The translations under genes and the position numbers were made by a program. Below, piece by piece: positions 33,329-41,296 of a DNA stretch of 64,000 nucleotides. Source of the stretch: Agromyces bracchium (lineage in GTDB: Bacteria; Actinomycetota; Actinomycetes; Actinomycetales; Microbacteriaceae); contig NZ_WMLB01000017.1 in the NCBI RefSeq assembly GCF_009709675.1, positions 62,001-126,000 on the forward strand. Reading direction: 5' to 3'. The stretch's first letter is position 1. Every line of letters starts with the position of its first letter. The notes under the pieces were generated by a model. It saw only the letters and a program-made list of their open reading frames with translations. It did no database searches and was not told the DNA's origin.

Positions 33329-34296
33329 GGCGACTCCTGGGCAGGTGCGAGGTCGGCGGCGCCGTTGCCGAGGAGGTCCGCGACGACACGTGCTGCGACG
33401 TCGCGTGCCGCATCCGCCAGGTCGGCGGCCGAGCGGCTGTCGGGGGTCGCGGCGTGCGAACTCGTCAACTGCCGCGTCCCGTCGGCACTGTACACCGTCG
33501 CCGTGAGGAACAGAAGTTCGTCCTCCACGAACGCCGTGGCGCCCACGGGGGCCGCGCAGCCGGCCTCGAGGCCCGCGAGCACGAGGCGTTCGGCGAGCAC
33601 CGTCGCCCGGGTCGTGACGTGGTCGACGGCGTCGAGCCCGCGCTGCAGGTGGCGTGAAGCGCGCTCGTTCCGGACCTCGAGCGCGAGCGCGCCCTGGCCC
33701 GGTGCGGTCGGCCAGTCGCTCAGCGGGAAGCGCTCCGTCGCGGCATCCGCCCGCCCCAGTCGGCCGAGGCCCGCGGCCGCGAGCATGACCGCGTCGAGCT
33801 CGCCCTGCTCGACGAACCCGAGGCGCGTGTCGATGTTGCCGCGCACGTCGACCGCGACCACGTCGGGCCGTGCCGCGGCGAGCTGCGCGATGCGTCGCGG
33901 CGAGCCGGTGCCGATTCGCGCGCCTTCGGGCAGCTCGGCGAGCGTGAGTCCGTCGCGCGCGCACAGCGCGTCGCGCGCGTCGGCGCGCTTGGGCACGGCG
34001 CCGAGTCGCAGCTGCGGGTGGTCGGCGGTCGGCAGGTCCTTCAGCGAGTGCACGACCACGTCGCACTCGCCCGCGATGAGGGCCTCGCGCAGGGCGGCGG
34101 CGAACACGCCCGTGCCGCCGATCGACTGCAGCGACGCACGCGACGTGTCGCCCTGGGTCGTGACCGTGACGATCTCGATGTCGGCGTCGGCCGCCTTCCC
34201 GAGGCGCTCGGCGATCTGCGTCGTCTGGGCGAGCGCGAGCGCGCTCCCCCGCGTCCCGACGCGGATCACGTCGCGCTGCGCCGCTGCGGCGGTCAC
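33325..34296 (-). CDS. hemC: hydroxymethylbilane synthase (porphobilinogen deaminase)
   Basis: A 323-residue enzyme. RVGTRGSALALAQTTQIAERL at the N-terminus, VHSLKDLPT, RIGTGSPRRIAQL and the dipyrromethane-cofactor cysteine in GLEAGCAAPVGATA are all present. It polymerises four porphobilinogens. GTG at 34296 overlaps the hemH stop by 4 bp (GTGA), and its own stop overlaps the hemD start likewise. Confidence 0.96.
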   Translation of the reverse strand: MTAAAAQRDVIRVGTRGSALALAQTTQIAERLGKAADADIEIVTVTTQGDTSRASLQSIGGTGVFAAALREALIAGECDVVVHSLKDLPTADHPQLRLGAVPKRADARDALCARDGLTLAELPEGARIGTGSPRRIAQLAAARPDVVAVDVRGNIDTRLGFVEQGELDAVMLAAAGLGRLGRADAATERFPLSDWPTAPGQGALALEVRNERASRHLQRGLDAVDHVTTRATVLAERLVLAGLEAGCAAPVGATAFVEDELLFLTATVYSADGTRQLTSSHAATPDSRSAADLADAARDVAARVVADLLGNGAADLAPAQESP

Positions 34297-35579
34297 GGCG
34301 CGATCCCCGCGAGGGCCGGCTTGAAGCCGAGGCGGACGTTCTCGCAGCAGCCCGGCCGGCAGACGTCGTACCAGGGGCCGAGATCGGTGGCATGCGGACG
34401 CTCGGCGGCGGACGTGCCGTTCACGCGCTCGAGCACGAGGTCGACGAGGCCCGCGACGTACGCCGGGTGCACGCCGGGCGTCGGCACGCGGACCGCCGCG
34501 AGCCCGTGCTCCTCGGCCGTCTCCATGGCCTCCTCGTCGAGGTCCCACATGACCTCCATGTGGTCGCTCACGAAGCCGAGCGGGACGATCACGACGGCCT
34601 TGCGGCCCGCGGCCGGCAGCTCCGCGATCGCGTCGTTGACGTCGGGCTCGAGCCACGGCTGCGTCGGGGGGCCCGAGCGCGACTGGTAGACGAGCTGCCA
34701 CGGCACGTCGCCCGCGCCGGCCTCGCGCATGACGACCTCGGCGACCGCGGTGTGCTGGGCCGCGTACGCGCCGCCCTCGCCGAAGCCCCGCTCCGCGGGG
34801 CCCGACTTCGCGGCATCCGTCGTCGGGATCGAGTGGGTCGCGAACAGCACCTCGACATCGGTCGTCGGGTCGAACGACTCGTGGTCGGCCTCGAGCTTCG
34901 CGAGCGCCTCGCGAACGCCCTCGACGAACGGCGCGACGAAGCCGGGGTGGTCGAAGAACTGGCGCACCTTGTCGATCTGCACGACACCGCCCAAGCCGGT
35001 GTCCTCCAGCGCGTCGGCGAAGTCCTCGCGGTACTGGCGGCAGCTCGAGTACGAGGAGTAGGCGCTCGTGGCGATCGCGATGAGCTTCGTGAAGCCGCGC
35101 TCGCCCGCCTCGCGCAGGGCGTCGTTCATGTACGGGTCCCAGTTGCGGTTGCCCCAGATGACCGGCAGGTCGATGCCGCGACCGGCCAGCTCGGCCTCGA
35201 GCGCCGCCTTCAGCTCGCGGTTGTGCTCGTTGATCGGGCTCACGCCGCCGAAGTGGCGGTAGTGGTGCGCGACCTCCTCGAGCCGTTCGTCGGGGATGCC
35301 GCGGCCGCGCGTGACGTTCCGCAGGAACGGGATCACGTCGTCCTGGCCCTCCGGCCCGCCGAAACCCGCGAGCAGGATCGCGTCGTACGCGACGGGCGCC
35401 TCGACGTGCTCGGGTCCGGCCTGGGCCGGCTCGGTCGCTCCCGGCACGACCGCACCGGGGGCGAGGGGGGCGGATGTCGCGGCCGCGGGCTTCACGCCGC
35501 GGAGCGGGTGGCCGGCCGCAGCGGCGACTGCGCGCTCGGCCGATCCGGCGCCGACGCCGCCGAGGTTCGTCGCGGCCAT
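34293..35579 (-). CDS. hemH: coproporphyrin ferrochelatase
   Basis: A 428-residue protein, longer than usual because of an Ala/Pro-rich N-terminal extension of about 60 residues. The chelatase core has LLAGFGGPEGQDDVIPFLRNV, the active-site region FATHSIPTTDA and VVIVPLGFVSDHMEVMWDLD (the invariant His/Glu pair). The C-terminal CRPGCCENVRLG supplies three cysteines of the [2Fe-2S] cluster seen in actinobacterial enzymes. With HemQ next to it, it should insert iron into coproporphyrin III (CpfC role). The ATG overlaps the hemQ TAA by one base. Confidence 0.95.
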   Translation of the reverse strand: MAATNLGGVGAGSAERAVAAAAGHPLRGVKPAAATSAPLAPGAVVPGATEPAQAGPEHVEAPVAYDAILLAGFGGPEGQDDVIPFLRNVTRGRGIPDERLEEVAHHYRHFGGVSPINEHNRELKAALEAELAGRGIDLPVIWGNRNWDPYMNDALREAGERGFTKLIAIATSAYSSYSSCRQYREDFADALEDTGLGGVVQIDKVRQFFDHPGFVAPFVEGVREALAKLEADHESFDPTTDVEVLFATHSIPTTDAAKSGPAERGFGEGGAYAAQHTAVAEVVMREAGAGDVPWQLVYQSRSGPPTQPWLEPDVNDAIAELPAAGRKAVVIVPLGFVSDHMEVMWDLDEEAMETAEEHGLAAVRVPTPGVHPAYVAGLVDLVLERVNGTSAAERPHATDLGPWYDVCRPGCCENVRLGFKPALAGIAP

Positions 35580-36313
35580 TACTGCAGCACCTCCACGAGC
35601 TCGGCGGTCGTGATGCGGCGACCCGTGTAGAACGGCAGCTCGTCGCGCACGTGGCGGCGCGCGTCGGTGGCGCGCAGGTCACGCATCATGTCGACGAGGT
35701 CGGTGAGCTCGTCGGACTCCATGGGCAGCAGCCACTCGTAGTCGCCGAGCGCGAACGCCGACACGGTGTTCGCCACGACGCCGCGGAACGCGGCGCCCTT
35801 GCGGCCGTGCTCGGCGAGCATGCGGCCGCGCTCCTCCGGCGGGAGCAGGTACCACTCGTAGCTGCGCACGAACGGGTAGATCGTGAGCCACGACTTCGGC
35901 TCGATGCCGCGAAGGAATCCGGGCACGTGCGCCTTGTTGAACTCGGCATCGCGGTGCACGCCCATGGCGTTCCAGGTCGGGAGGAGCGCGCGCAGCAGTC
36001 GCGCGCGGCGCAGCTCGCGGAGCGCCCACTGCAGGCCCTCGGCGGTCGGGCCGTGCAGCCACAGCATGACGTCGGCGTCGGCACGGAGTCCCGACACGTC
36101 GTAGATGCCGCGGACCACGACGCCCTCGTCCTCGACGACGCGGATGACGCCGTCGAGCTCGCCGACGAACCGGGGGACGTCGTGCCCGTCGAGGTCGTCG
36201 GGCCGCGTCGGGTCCTTCCGGAGGACGGCGAAGAGCGTGTAGCCCTCGGGCGAGGGGGTCGGGTCGGACTCGGGTGCGCTCGCGGCTGCCCCTTCGGCAG
36301 CGGGGGAAGACAT
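35579..36313 (-). CDS. hemQ: coproheme decarboxylase (HemQ/ChdC)
   Basis: A 244-residue chlorite-dismutase-like protein. TLFAVLRKDPTRP, VRGIYDVSGLRADADVMLWLHGP, FVRSYEWYLLPPEERGRMLAEHGRKG (with the catalytic Tyr and the proximal-His helix) and ALGDYEWLLPMESDEL are typical. It decarboxylates coproheme to heme b, the final step of the Gram-positive pathway. The start at 36313 follows GGAGG by eight bases. It is the first gene of the coupled hemQ-hemH-hemC-hemD run. Confidence 0.95.
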   Translation of the reverse strand: MSSPAAEGAAASAPESDPTPSPEGYTLFAVLRKDPTRPDDLDGHDVPRFVGELDGVIRVVEDEGVVVRGIYDVSGLRADADVMLWLHGPTAEGLQWALRELRRARLLRALLPTWNAMGVHRDAEFNKAHVPGFLRGIEPKSWLTIYPFVRSYEWYLLPPEERGRMLAEHGRKGAAFRGVVANTVSAFALGDYEWLLPMESDELTDLVDMMRDLRATDARRHVRDELPFYTGRRITTAELVEVLQ

Positions 36314-36419
36314 AGCACTATCCTCCCCCGGCAAGCTGAAAGCTCAAAAAGGGGCGCCGACGGATGCCGCGCGCAGCGCGCCGCACGCCCGTGGGGCGCG
36401 CGGCGCCCACAGCTGCGCG

Positions 36420-36469
36420 TGAGAATCCGCCCGCTGCCGGCGCATGCAGGGGCATCAGGCGGATTCTCA
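36420..36469. repeat. dispersed palindromic repeat, TGAGAATCCG type, copy 2
   Basis: TGAGAATCCGCC (36420-36431) and GGCGGATTCTCA (36458-36469) are perfect 12-bp arms; allowing one mismatch they extend four more bases outward. It lies in the 191-bp gap between the methyltransferase stop and the hemQ start. See copy 1 at 24700. Confidence 0.8.
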
Positions 36470-36504
36470 TGCGGGAGATCGGGGCGGGGCGGGGCGCGCG
36501 GCGC

Positions 36505-37635
36505 TCAGGCGTGCAGTCGGGTGAAGCGGAAGGACGCGAACCCCTCGATCGGCAGCACCTCGGCCGACGCGAATCCCGCGCTCCGCGCGTAGCCCTCGAG
36601 CGTCTCAGGGCGCATGACCGTCCCGGTGCCGACCGACCCCGGCGTCGAGAGGCTGTCCGGCAGGCAGACGAGCAGGCTGTAGCCGTACATGATGCGCTCG
36701 ACCTCGTCGCCGTCGGGCGCGAACCGCTCGGCGACCGCCTCGTCCATGATCACGACGGCACCGTCGTCGCGCACTACGCGCCGCAGCGCGGCGAGCACCT
36801 CCACGGGATTCGGCATGTCGTGCAGCGCCTCGAAGATGAACGCCGCGTCGTAGGCGTCCTCCTCGGCGAGCGCCTCGCCCCCGTCGAGGTGGAAGGTCAC
36901 GCGATCGGCGAGCTCGGCCTCGTCGGCGTGCGCGCGGGCCGATTCGATCGACGGCCCGTCGACGTCGACGCCGTCGACGACCGCCTCGGGGTAGGCCCGG
37001 GCGAGCGCGAGCGACGACCAGCCGTGTCCACAGCCGACGTCGAGGATCCGCGCGCCGGGCCGGCTCAGCACCGCGTCGAGTTCCGGCACCGACGCCAGCG
37101 CGCCGGCCAGCTGGCGGTCGAACCACGGGCGGTTGATGTCGCCCTGCGCGTCGCGCATGTCCTTGCCGAACGACGCCCAGGGCACGCCGCCCCCGGTCCG
37201 CGCGGCATCGAGCAGTCCCGGCAGCTGAGCCGCGGCGCTCGCGACGATGCGCGCGATCGGGGCGAGGTAGGCGAGCGACTCGTCGTCGGTCAGCACCTCG
37301 GCGTGCGCGGGCGGCAGCGAGTACCGGCGAGCGGATGCCTCGGCGTCGGGGTCGTCGACGGCGAGGATGCCGCTCACGGCCTGGTGTTCGAGCCATTCGC
37401 GGGTGTACCGCTCGCCGGTCTCAGCGGCCTCGGCGAGCTCGGACGAGGTGAGCGAACCGCGCTCGGCGAGGATCCGGTACCAGTCGAGCCGGTCGCCGAG
37501 GTGCACGGACAGGGTCTCGAAGGCGCCGAGCGCGGACGCGAAGATGCGATCGGCGAAGGCGTCGACGGGATCGGCCGCGTCGGGCGCAATGGCGTCGGGC
37601 GTGGGCGTGGGAGCGGTGGGTTCGGTGGCGGACAC
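36505..37635 (-). CDS. class I SAM-dependent methyltransferase with N-terminal winged-helix domain
   Basis: A 376-residue protein. The N-terminal 130 residues form a dimerisation/winged-helix domain (DRIFASALGAFETLSVHLGDRLDWY, LTSSELAEAAETGERYTREWLEH). The Rossmann domain has motif I ILDVGCGHGWSSLALARAYP, an acidic VDVDGPSIESARAHA and AAFIFEALHDMPNPVEVL. This layout is seen in small-molecule O/C-methyltransferases. Start is GTG with AAGGAGG upstream. It follows a GntR regulator by 25 bp, suggesting joint transcription. Substrate unknown. Confidence 0.85.
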   Translation of the reverse strand: MSATEPTAPTPTPDAIAPDAADPVDAFADRIFASALGAFETLSVHLGDRLDWYRILAERGSLTSSELAEAAETGERYTREWLEHQAVSGILAVDDPDAEASARRYSLPPAHAEVLTDDESLAYLAPIARIVASAAAQLPGLLDAARTGGGVPWASFGKDMRDAQGDINRPWFDRQLAGALASVPELDAVLSRPGARILDVGCGHGWSSLALARAYPEAVVDGVDVDGPSIESARAHADEAELADRVTFHLDGGEALAEEDAYDAAFIFEALHDMPNPVEVLAALRRVVRDDGAVVIMDEAVAERFAPDGDEVERIMYGYSLLVCLPDSLSTPGSVGTGTVMRPETLEGYARSAGFASAEVLPIEGFASFRFTRLHA

Positions 37636-37660
37636 GTCGCCTCCTTGCGGGGTGGGCCGC

Positions 37661-38347
37661 TCAGTCGGTGAGCAGCCGGGTGGAGTGCTCGAGATGGGCG
37701 CGCATGGCCTCGGGCCCGCGCTCGAGGAGCTCGACGAGCAGGCGCCGGTGGTCCTCGACGAGGTCGGCGACCGTGGCGTGCCGCCGGATGTGGGCGACGA
37801 ACAGCAGCATCTCGCTGCCGATCGCCGAGTGGGCTTCGATGATGCGGGGGCTGTCGGATGCCGCGACCAGCGCCGCGTGGTAGTCGGCGTGATGGCGCTC
37901 GATGCGCCGCCACGCGGCATCCGTCGCCGCGCCTCGGCCGCCGTCGCCGGCCCGTTCCATCTCGTCGACCGCCGCACGGGCGGGTTCGAGCACGTGGTCG
38001 GGCAGCGTGCCGCCGAAGCGCGCGAAGGCGATGCGCAGCGCCTCGATCTCGAGCGCCGCGCGCAGTTGCTGAAGCGCGACGATCTCGCGGTCGTCGAAAC
38101 TCGTCACGCGGACGCCGCGGTACGGCTCTGCGACGGCGAGGCGCTCGGCGACGAGCCGCTGGAACGCGGCGCGGACCGTGTGCCTGGACACGCCGTGGCG
38201 GGCCGCCGCGGACTCCTCGCGGAGCGGGGTCCCGAGCGCGAGTTCTCCGTTCAGGATCTCGTCGCGCAGCACCGCGGTGACGCGCTCGACGGCGGTCGAG
38301 GCCGCTGCGGCGTCGACGCGGTCGGATTCAGCGGTCGAGGTTGGCAC
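37661..38347 (-). CDS. GntR-family regulator (FadR/FCD subfamily)
   Basis: A 228-residue regulator. The winged helix-turn-helix is residues about 20-85 (LRDEILNGELALGTPLREES, VSRHTVRAAFQRLVAERL). An FCD all-helical ligand domain follows with FHADYHAAL-like RHHADYHAALVAAS and EDHRRLLVELL, which would bind a metal-coordinated acid. The GTG start overlaps the end of the upstream small gene by 20 bp. The likely target is its own transcript and the methyltransferase gene. Confidence 0.88.
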   Translation of the reverse strand: MPTSTAESDRVDAAAASTAVERVTAVLRDEILNGELALGTPLREESAAARHGVSRHTVRAAFQRLVAERLAVAEPYRGVRVTSFDDREIVALQQLRAALEIEALRIAFARFGGTLPDHVLEPARAAVDEMERAGDGGRGAATDAAWRRIERHHADYHAALVAASDSPRIIEAHSAIGSEMLLFVAHIRRHATVADLVEDHRRLLVELLERGPEAMRAHLEHSTRLLTD

Positions 38348-38621
38348 GCACCACGAGCCAGACCCCGACGCCGACGGCCGCCACGACCCCGGCGGCCAGC
38401 GCGATCGCCGCGCCGGGCTGTTCGTCGGCGAAGCGCTGCATCTTCCGCTTCGCCCGCGCCGTCGCGCGCGCCGCGCGCTTGGGCACGTTGAGCTTCTCCT
38501 CGAGCGCGCTGAGCGTGCCGGCGAGCTGGTCCCGCGCGGCGCGTGCGTTGTCGTGCGCCTGCAGCCGCGTGAAGTTGCGCTGCTGCTTCCTGTCGAGCCG
38601 GACGACGTCAGTGGCCGCCAT
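38328..38621 (-). CDS. DUF3618-type small membrane protein
   Basis: A 97-residue protein. RAARDQLAGTLSALEEKLNVPKRA resembles the DUF3618 helix, then a basic stretch, and a C-terminal transmembrane helix (ALAAGVVAAVGVGVWLVV). It overlaps the preceding holin-X-like gene by 14 bp, and the trio with 38608 and 39036 is a common actinobacterial envelope cluster of unknown function. Confidence 0.75.
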   Translation of the reverse strand: MAATDVVRLDRKQQRNFTRLQAHDNARAARDQLAGTLSALEEKLNVPKRAARATARAKRKMQRFADEQPGAAIALAAGVVAAVGVGVWLVVRANLDR

Positions 38622-39012
38622 AGTCGCCCCTTCCGGTGATCGCGTCGATGTCCTGTCGGACGCTCTCGATGGTCTCGAGCGGCTCGCTGCCGCGACGGAA
38701 GCTCGAGAGCGCGATGCCGACGAGGATCGCGATGATGAGCAGCAGGATGCCGGAGACGGTCAGTGCCGCCGCCCAGCCGGGCATCACGAGCGAGAGCGCG
38801 AGGATGCCGGTGGCGATGAGGGTGCCGAGCAGGAAGATGCCGACGAACGCCGCGGCGATCACGAGCCCCGCGCCGATGCCGAAGTGCTTGGCCTTGTAGC
38901 TCAGCTCGGCTTTGATCTGGTCGATCTCGGCCTTGACGAGCGCCTGGATCTGGTCGGGCAGCTCACCGACCAGGGTGAACAGCGACCGGTCGTCGTTGAG
39001 TGGTGCAGCCAT
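38608..39012 (-). CDS. phage-holin-family (DUF1469/holin-X) membrane protein
   Basis: A 134-residue protein. LVGELPDQIQALVKAEIDQIKAEL is the amphipathic N-terminal helix of this family; two transmembrane helices (about 48-72 and 80-104) follow, then a charged tail. Despite the name it is a chromosomal envelope-stress-type protein; no phage genes are nearby. It sits between the YtxH-like and DUF3618 genes. Confidence 0.85.
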   Translation of the reverse strand: MAAPLNDDRSLFTLVGELPDQIQALVKAEIDQIKAELSYKAKHFGIGAGLVIAAAFVGIFLLGTLIATGILALSLVMPGWAAALTVSGILLLIIAILVGIALSSFRRGSEPLETIESVRQDIDAITGRGDYGGH

Positions 39013-39035
39013 CGGGTGTCACCTCCGGTGGTCGG

Positions 39036-39491
39036 TCAGGACGAGGACGAGGACGAGCCGGATGAGCCCGAGGCCTTGGAACCCGATGCGCCGGACTTCG
39101 CCGAACTCGAGCGGGTCGACGAGCCGGACCCGGAGGACTTCGACGCGGTCGAGCCCGAACCGGACGACTTCGACGTCGATGACTTCGCGGTGCTCGACTT
39201 CGACGCCGACGATTTCGCGCCGCCCGAGGACTTCGAACCCGACCCGTCGGTCGTCGACCCCTCGGACATCTGCCGCACCAGCTTCTTGGCGTTGTCGAGC
39301 ACCGTGTCGCTCACGTCGCCGACGCGCGCCATCGCGAAGTCCTTCACGGTCTGCACGCCGTCTTGCACGGCGGGCTGGTTCCAGACGCCCTCGGCGGCCT
39401 TGCGGATCTGTTCGTAGCGTTCCCGCCCCGCTCTCGTGCCGAGCACGTAGCCCACGCCGAGACCGACGACGAAGAGGATCTTGCCCTTCAT
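39036..39491 (-). CDS. YtxH-like protein with a long Ser/Lys/Gly low-complexity tail
   Basis: A 151-residue protein. KGKILFVVGLGVGYVLGTRAGRERYEQI is a single membrane helix followed by a basic motif, as in YtxH-like proteins; an amphipathic helix continues to about residue 75. The last 75 residues consist almost only of Ser, Lys, Gly, Thr and Ala in short repeats ending in a run of six Ser. A GTG at 39497 is an alternative start. It heads the three-gene envelope cluster. Confidence 0.75.
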   Translation of the reverse strand: MKGKILFVVGLGVGYVLGTRAGRERYEQIRKAAEGVWNQPAVQDGVQTVKDFAMARVGDVSDTVLDNAKKLVRQMSEGSTTDGSGSKSSGGAKSSASKSSTAKSSTSKSSGSGSTASKSSGSGSSTRSSSAKSGASGSKASGSSGSSSSSS

Positions 39492-39604
39492 GTGCACCCC
39501 GTCCCCCGCTGCGGTTCTTCAGACAGCGTCACTCCAGCGTAGACCTCGGAAGGTGCGGCGCAAGGGGGTTGCCGGGCGATCCGGCCGATCGTATGCCGAT
39601 CCGG

Positions 39605-41296
39605 CTATGCATCCTCGGCGAGGCGGAGCGACCGGCGGCGGATGCGCTCGGCGGCCTCGATGGCCTGCGGCACGACCGAGGCGAGCCCGGTACCGGCGAC
39701 CCACGACCCGGCGAGGGCGAGGTCCTCGTCGTGCTCGAGTGCGGTCTCGAGCGCCCGGACGCGAGCGCGCTGCCCCACGGCGGCCTGCGAGAGCGCGTCG
39801 CGCCACGCCGATCGTCCGTGCGCGCGCAGCTGCGATGCGTCGAGGTCGACCCCGAGCAGGGCGGATGCGTCGCGCAGGGCGAGTTCCGCCACGGCGTCGT
39901 CGCCCAGGCCCTCGAGCGGGCTCGCGGCCCCTGCCCGCCCGTAGGACAGCCGGACCACGTGGCGACCGCCCGCGGCCTCGGCGAGCCAGGGCCACTTCGC
40001 GCTCGAGTGCGTGAGCGCCTTCGCCGTGACGCCCGGCGTGCCGGCGGCGACGAGCACGCCGGTGCCCCGCGGTGCGGCGTCGAGCTCGGGGGCGTCGAGC
40101 ACGAGCGTCACGAGCTCGACGGATGCCGCGGCCGGCCAGTCCTCGGCGAGCGCGCCAGCGGGCGCGATGCCCGCGAGCAGTGCGCGAGACACGTGCGCGG
40201 GCGTGGCGACGATCGCGAACCTCGCATCGACCGTGACGGATGCCGCGGCGTCACCGGCCGGCACGCCGCCGGGCTGCTCGCCACCGGCGACCGGCACGGG
40301 CTCGCCGAGCGGGATGCCCGCGTCGGCCGGCGCGGTCTCGCCGATCGCGCGCCACGTCGCCGCCGAACCGTGCGCGGCGGCGGCCCGCCGCTCGAGCGCG
40401 GTCGCGCGGACGCCCGTGCGGACCTCGGCGCCGAAGCGCACGAGCTCGGCCGTGAGCGCGTCGACGAGCGTGTGCATGCCGCCGCGCAGTCCGAGCACGG
40501 CGCTGCCGGCGCGTCGCGCCTCGATGAGCTGCCCCACGCCGCCGGAGAGCGATCCGGCCCGGGTCATGGCCTCGTTGAGGCCGGGGGCGACGACGTCGAC
40601 ATCGAGGTCGTCGGGGTCGGTCGAGTAGACGCCCGCCGAGATCGGCGTGACGAGTCGGTCGAGCACGGCGTCGCCCATGCGCTGGCGCACGAGCGGGCCG
40701 AGGCGCTCGGCCCGTCCGATCTTCAGGATCGGCGTGATGCGGTCGCGCCACGCGCGCCACGCGCCGCCCCAGCCGATGATCGCGCGGACGTCCTCGCCGA
40801 GCGGGTTCGCGGGGATGCCGAGCACGCCCGTCCGCGGCAGGCGAGCCGCCCTGCGTCCGTTGCGGTCGCCCCAGACGAGCCACGCGCCGGCCGGGTTCGG
40901 CGACTCGACGGCGTCGGCGAGCCCGAGCCGCTCGATGAGCTTCGAGACCGAGTCGTTGCGGGTCGCGAACGACTCGGCGCCCGCGTCGAGCGCGAGCCCG
41001 TCGACCTCGATGCGGCCGAGGCAGCCGCCCGGGCGGTCGGACTGCTCGAGCACGACGACGCCGAGACCGAGGCGCGCGCACTCGAGCGCGGCGACGAGTC
41101 CGGCGATGCCGCCGCCGAGCACGACGACGTCGGTCGAGCGGTGGTCGGGTCTCGATACGCGTCCGGCTTCGCCGGGCGCTACTCGACCACCGGAGGAGTC
41201 AGCGCCGGCTTCGCCGGGCGCTACTCGACCACCGGAGGAGTCAGCGCCGGCTTCGCCGGGCGCGACTCGACCACCGGTCGCGGCGGGGTCGGTCAT
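39605..41296 (-). CDS. hemG: coproporphyrinogen III oxidase, CgoX/HemY type (annotated protoporphyrinogen oxidase)
   Basis: A 563-residue FAD enzyme. The dinucleotide motif is VVVLGGGIAGLVAALECARLG (about residues 55-75), followed by VLEQSDRPGGCLGRIEVDGL. The central GDRNGRRA..., STDPDDLDVDVVAPGL and GLRGGMHTLVDAL segments and the C-terminal VAGTGLASVVPQAIEAAERI fit HemY/CgoX. With HemH and HemQ in the same locus it should oxidise coproporphyrinogen III. The first 45 residues are a 14-residue peptide repeat (GGRVAPGEAGADSS) encoded by repeat DNA. ATGA overlap with hemE. Confidence 0.93.
   Translation of the reverse strand: MTDPAATGGRVAPGEAGADSSGGRVAPGEAGADSSGGRVAPGEAGRVSRPDHRSTDVVVLGGGIAGLVAALECARLGLGVVVLEQSDRPGGCLGRIEVDGLALDAGAESFATRNDSVSKLIERLGLADAVESPNPAGAWLVWGDRNGRRAARLPRTGVLGIPANPLGEDVRAIIGWGGAWRAWRDRITPILKIGRAERLGPLVRQRMGDAVLDRLVTPISAGVYSTDPDDLDVDVVAPGLNEAMTRAGSLSGGVGQLIEARRAGSAVLGLRGGMHTLVDALTAELVRFGAEVRTGVRATALERRAAAAHGSAATWRAIGETAPADAGIPLGEPVPVAGGEQPGGVPAGDAAASVTVDARFAIVATPAHVSRALLAGIAPAGALAEDWPAAASVELVTLVLDAPELDAAPRGTGVLVAAGTPGVTAKALTHSSAKWPWLAEAAGGRHVVRLSYGRAGAASPLEGLGDDAVAELALRDASALLGVDLDASQLRAHGRSAWRDALSQAAVGQRARVRALETALEHDEDLALAGSWVAGTGLASVVPQAIEAAERIRRRSLRLAEDA
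41164..41283. repeat. 42-bp tandem repeat with palindromic core in the 5' end of hemG
   Basis: Units start at 41164 and 41206, and a partial third at 41248. Each contains CGGCTTCGCCGGGCG and CTACTCGACCACCGG. Together with TCTCGATACGC at 41150-41160, the first unit forms TCGATAC, a seven-base-pair hairpin and TACTCGA, matching the dispersed palindromes at 8178 and in hemL. The length is a multiple of three, so the frame is kept. Confidence 0.85.

Noticed and set aside
33301-33330. Possible tRNA T-arm (GGTTCGAATTC)
   Set aside because: No acceptor stem, anticodon arm or CCA-proximal pairing can be drawn around it; it is the 5' end of hemD.
38608-39012. Evidence for a prophage (holin-like gene)
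   Set aside because: The holin-X/DUF1469 family is a common chromosomal envelope family in actinobacteria and no other phage gene is present.
41164-41283. Possible CRISPR array
   Set aside because: The 42-bp units abut directly with no spacers and lie in frame inside hemG.
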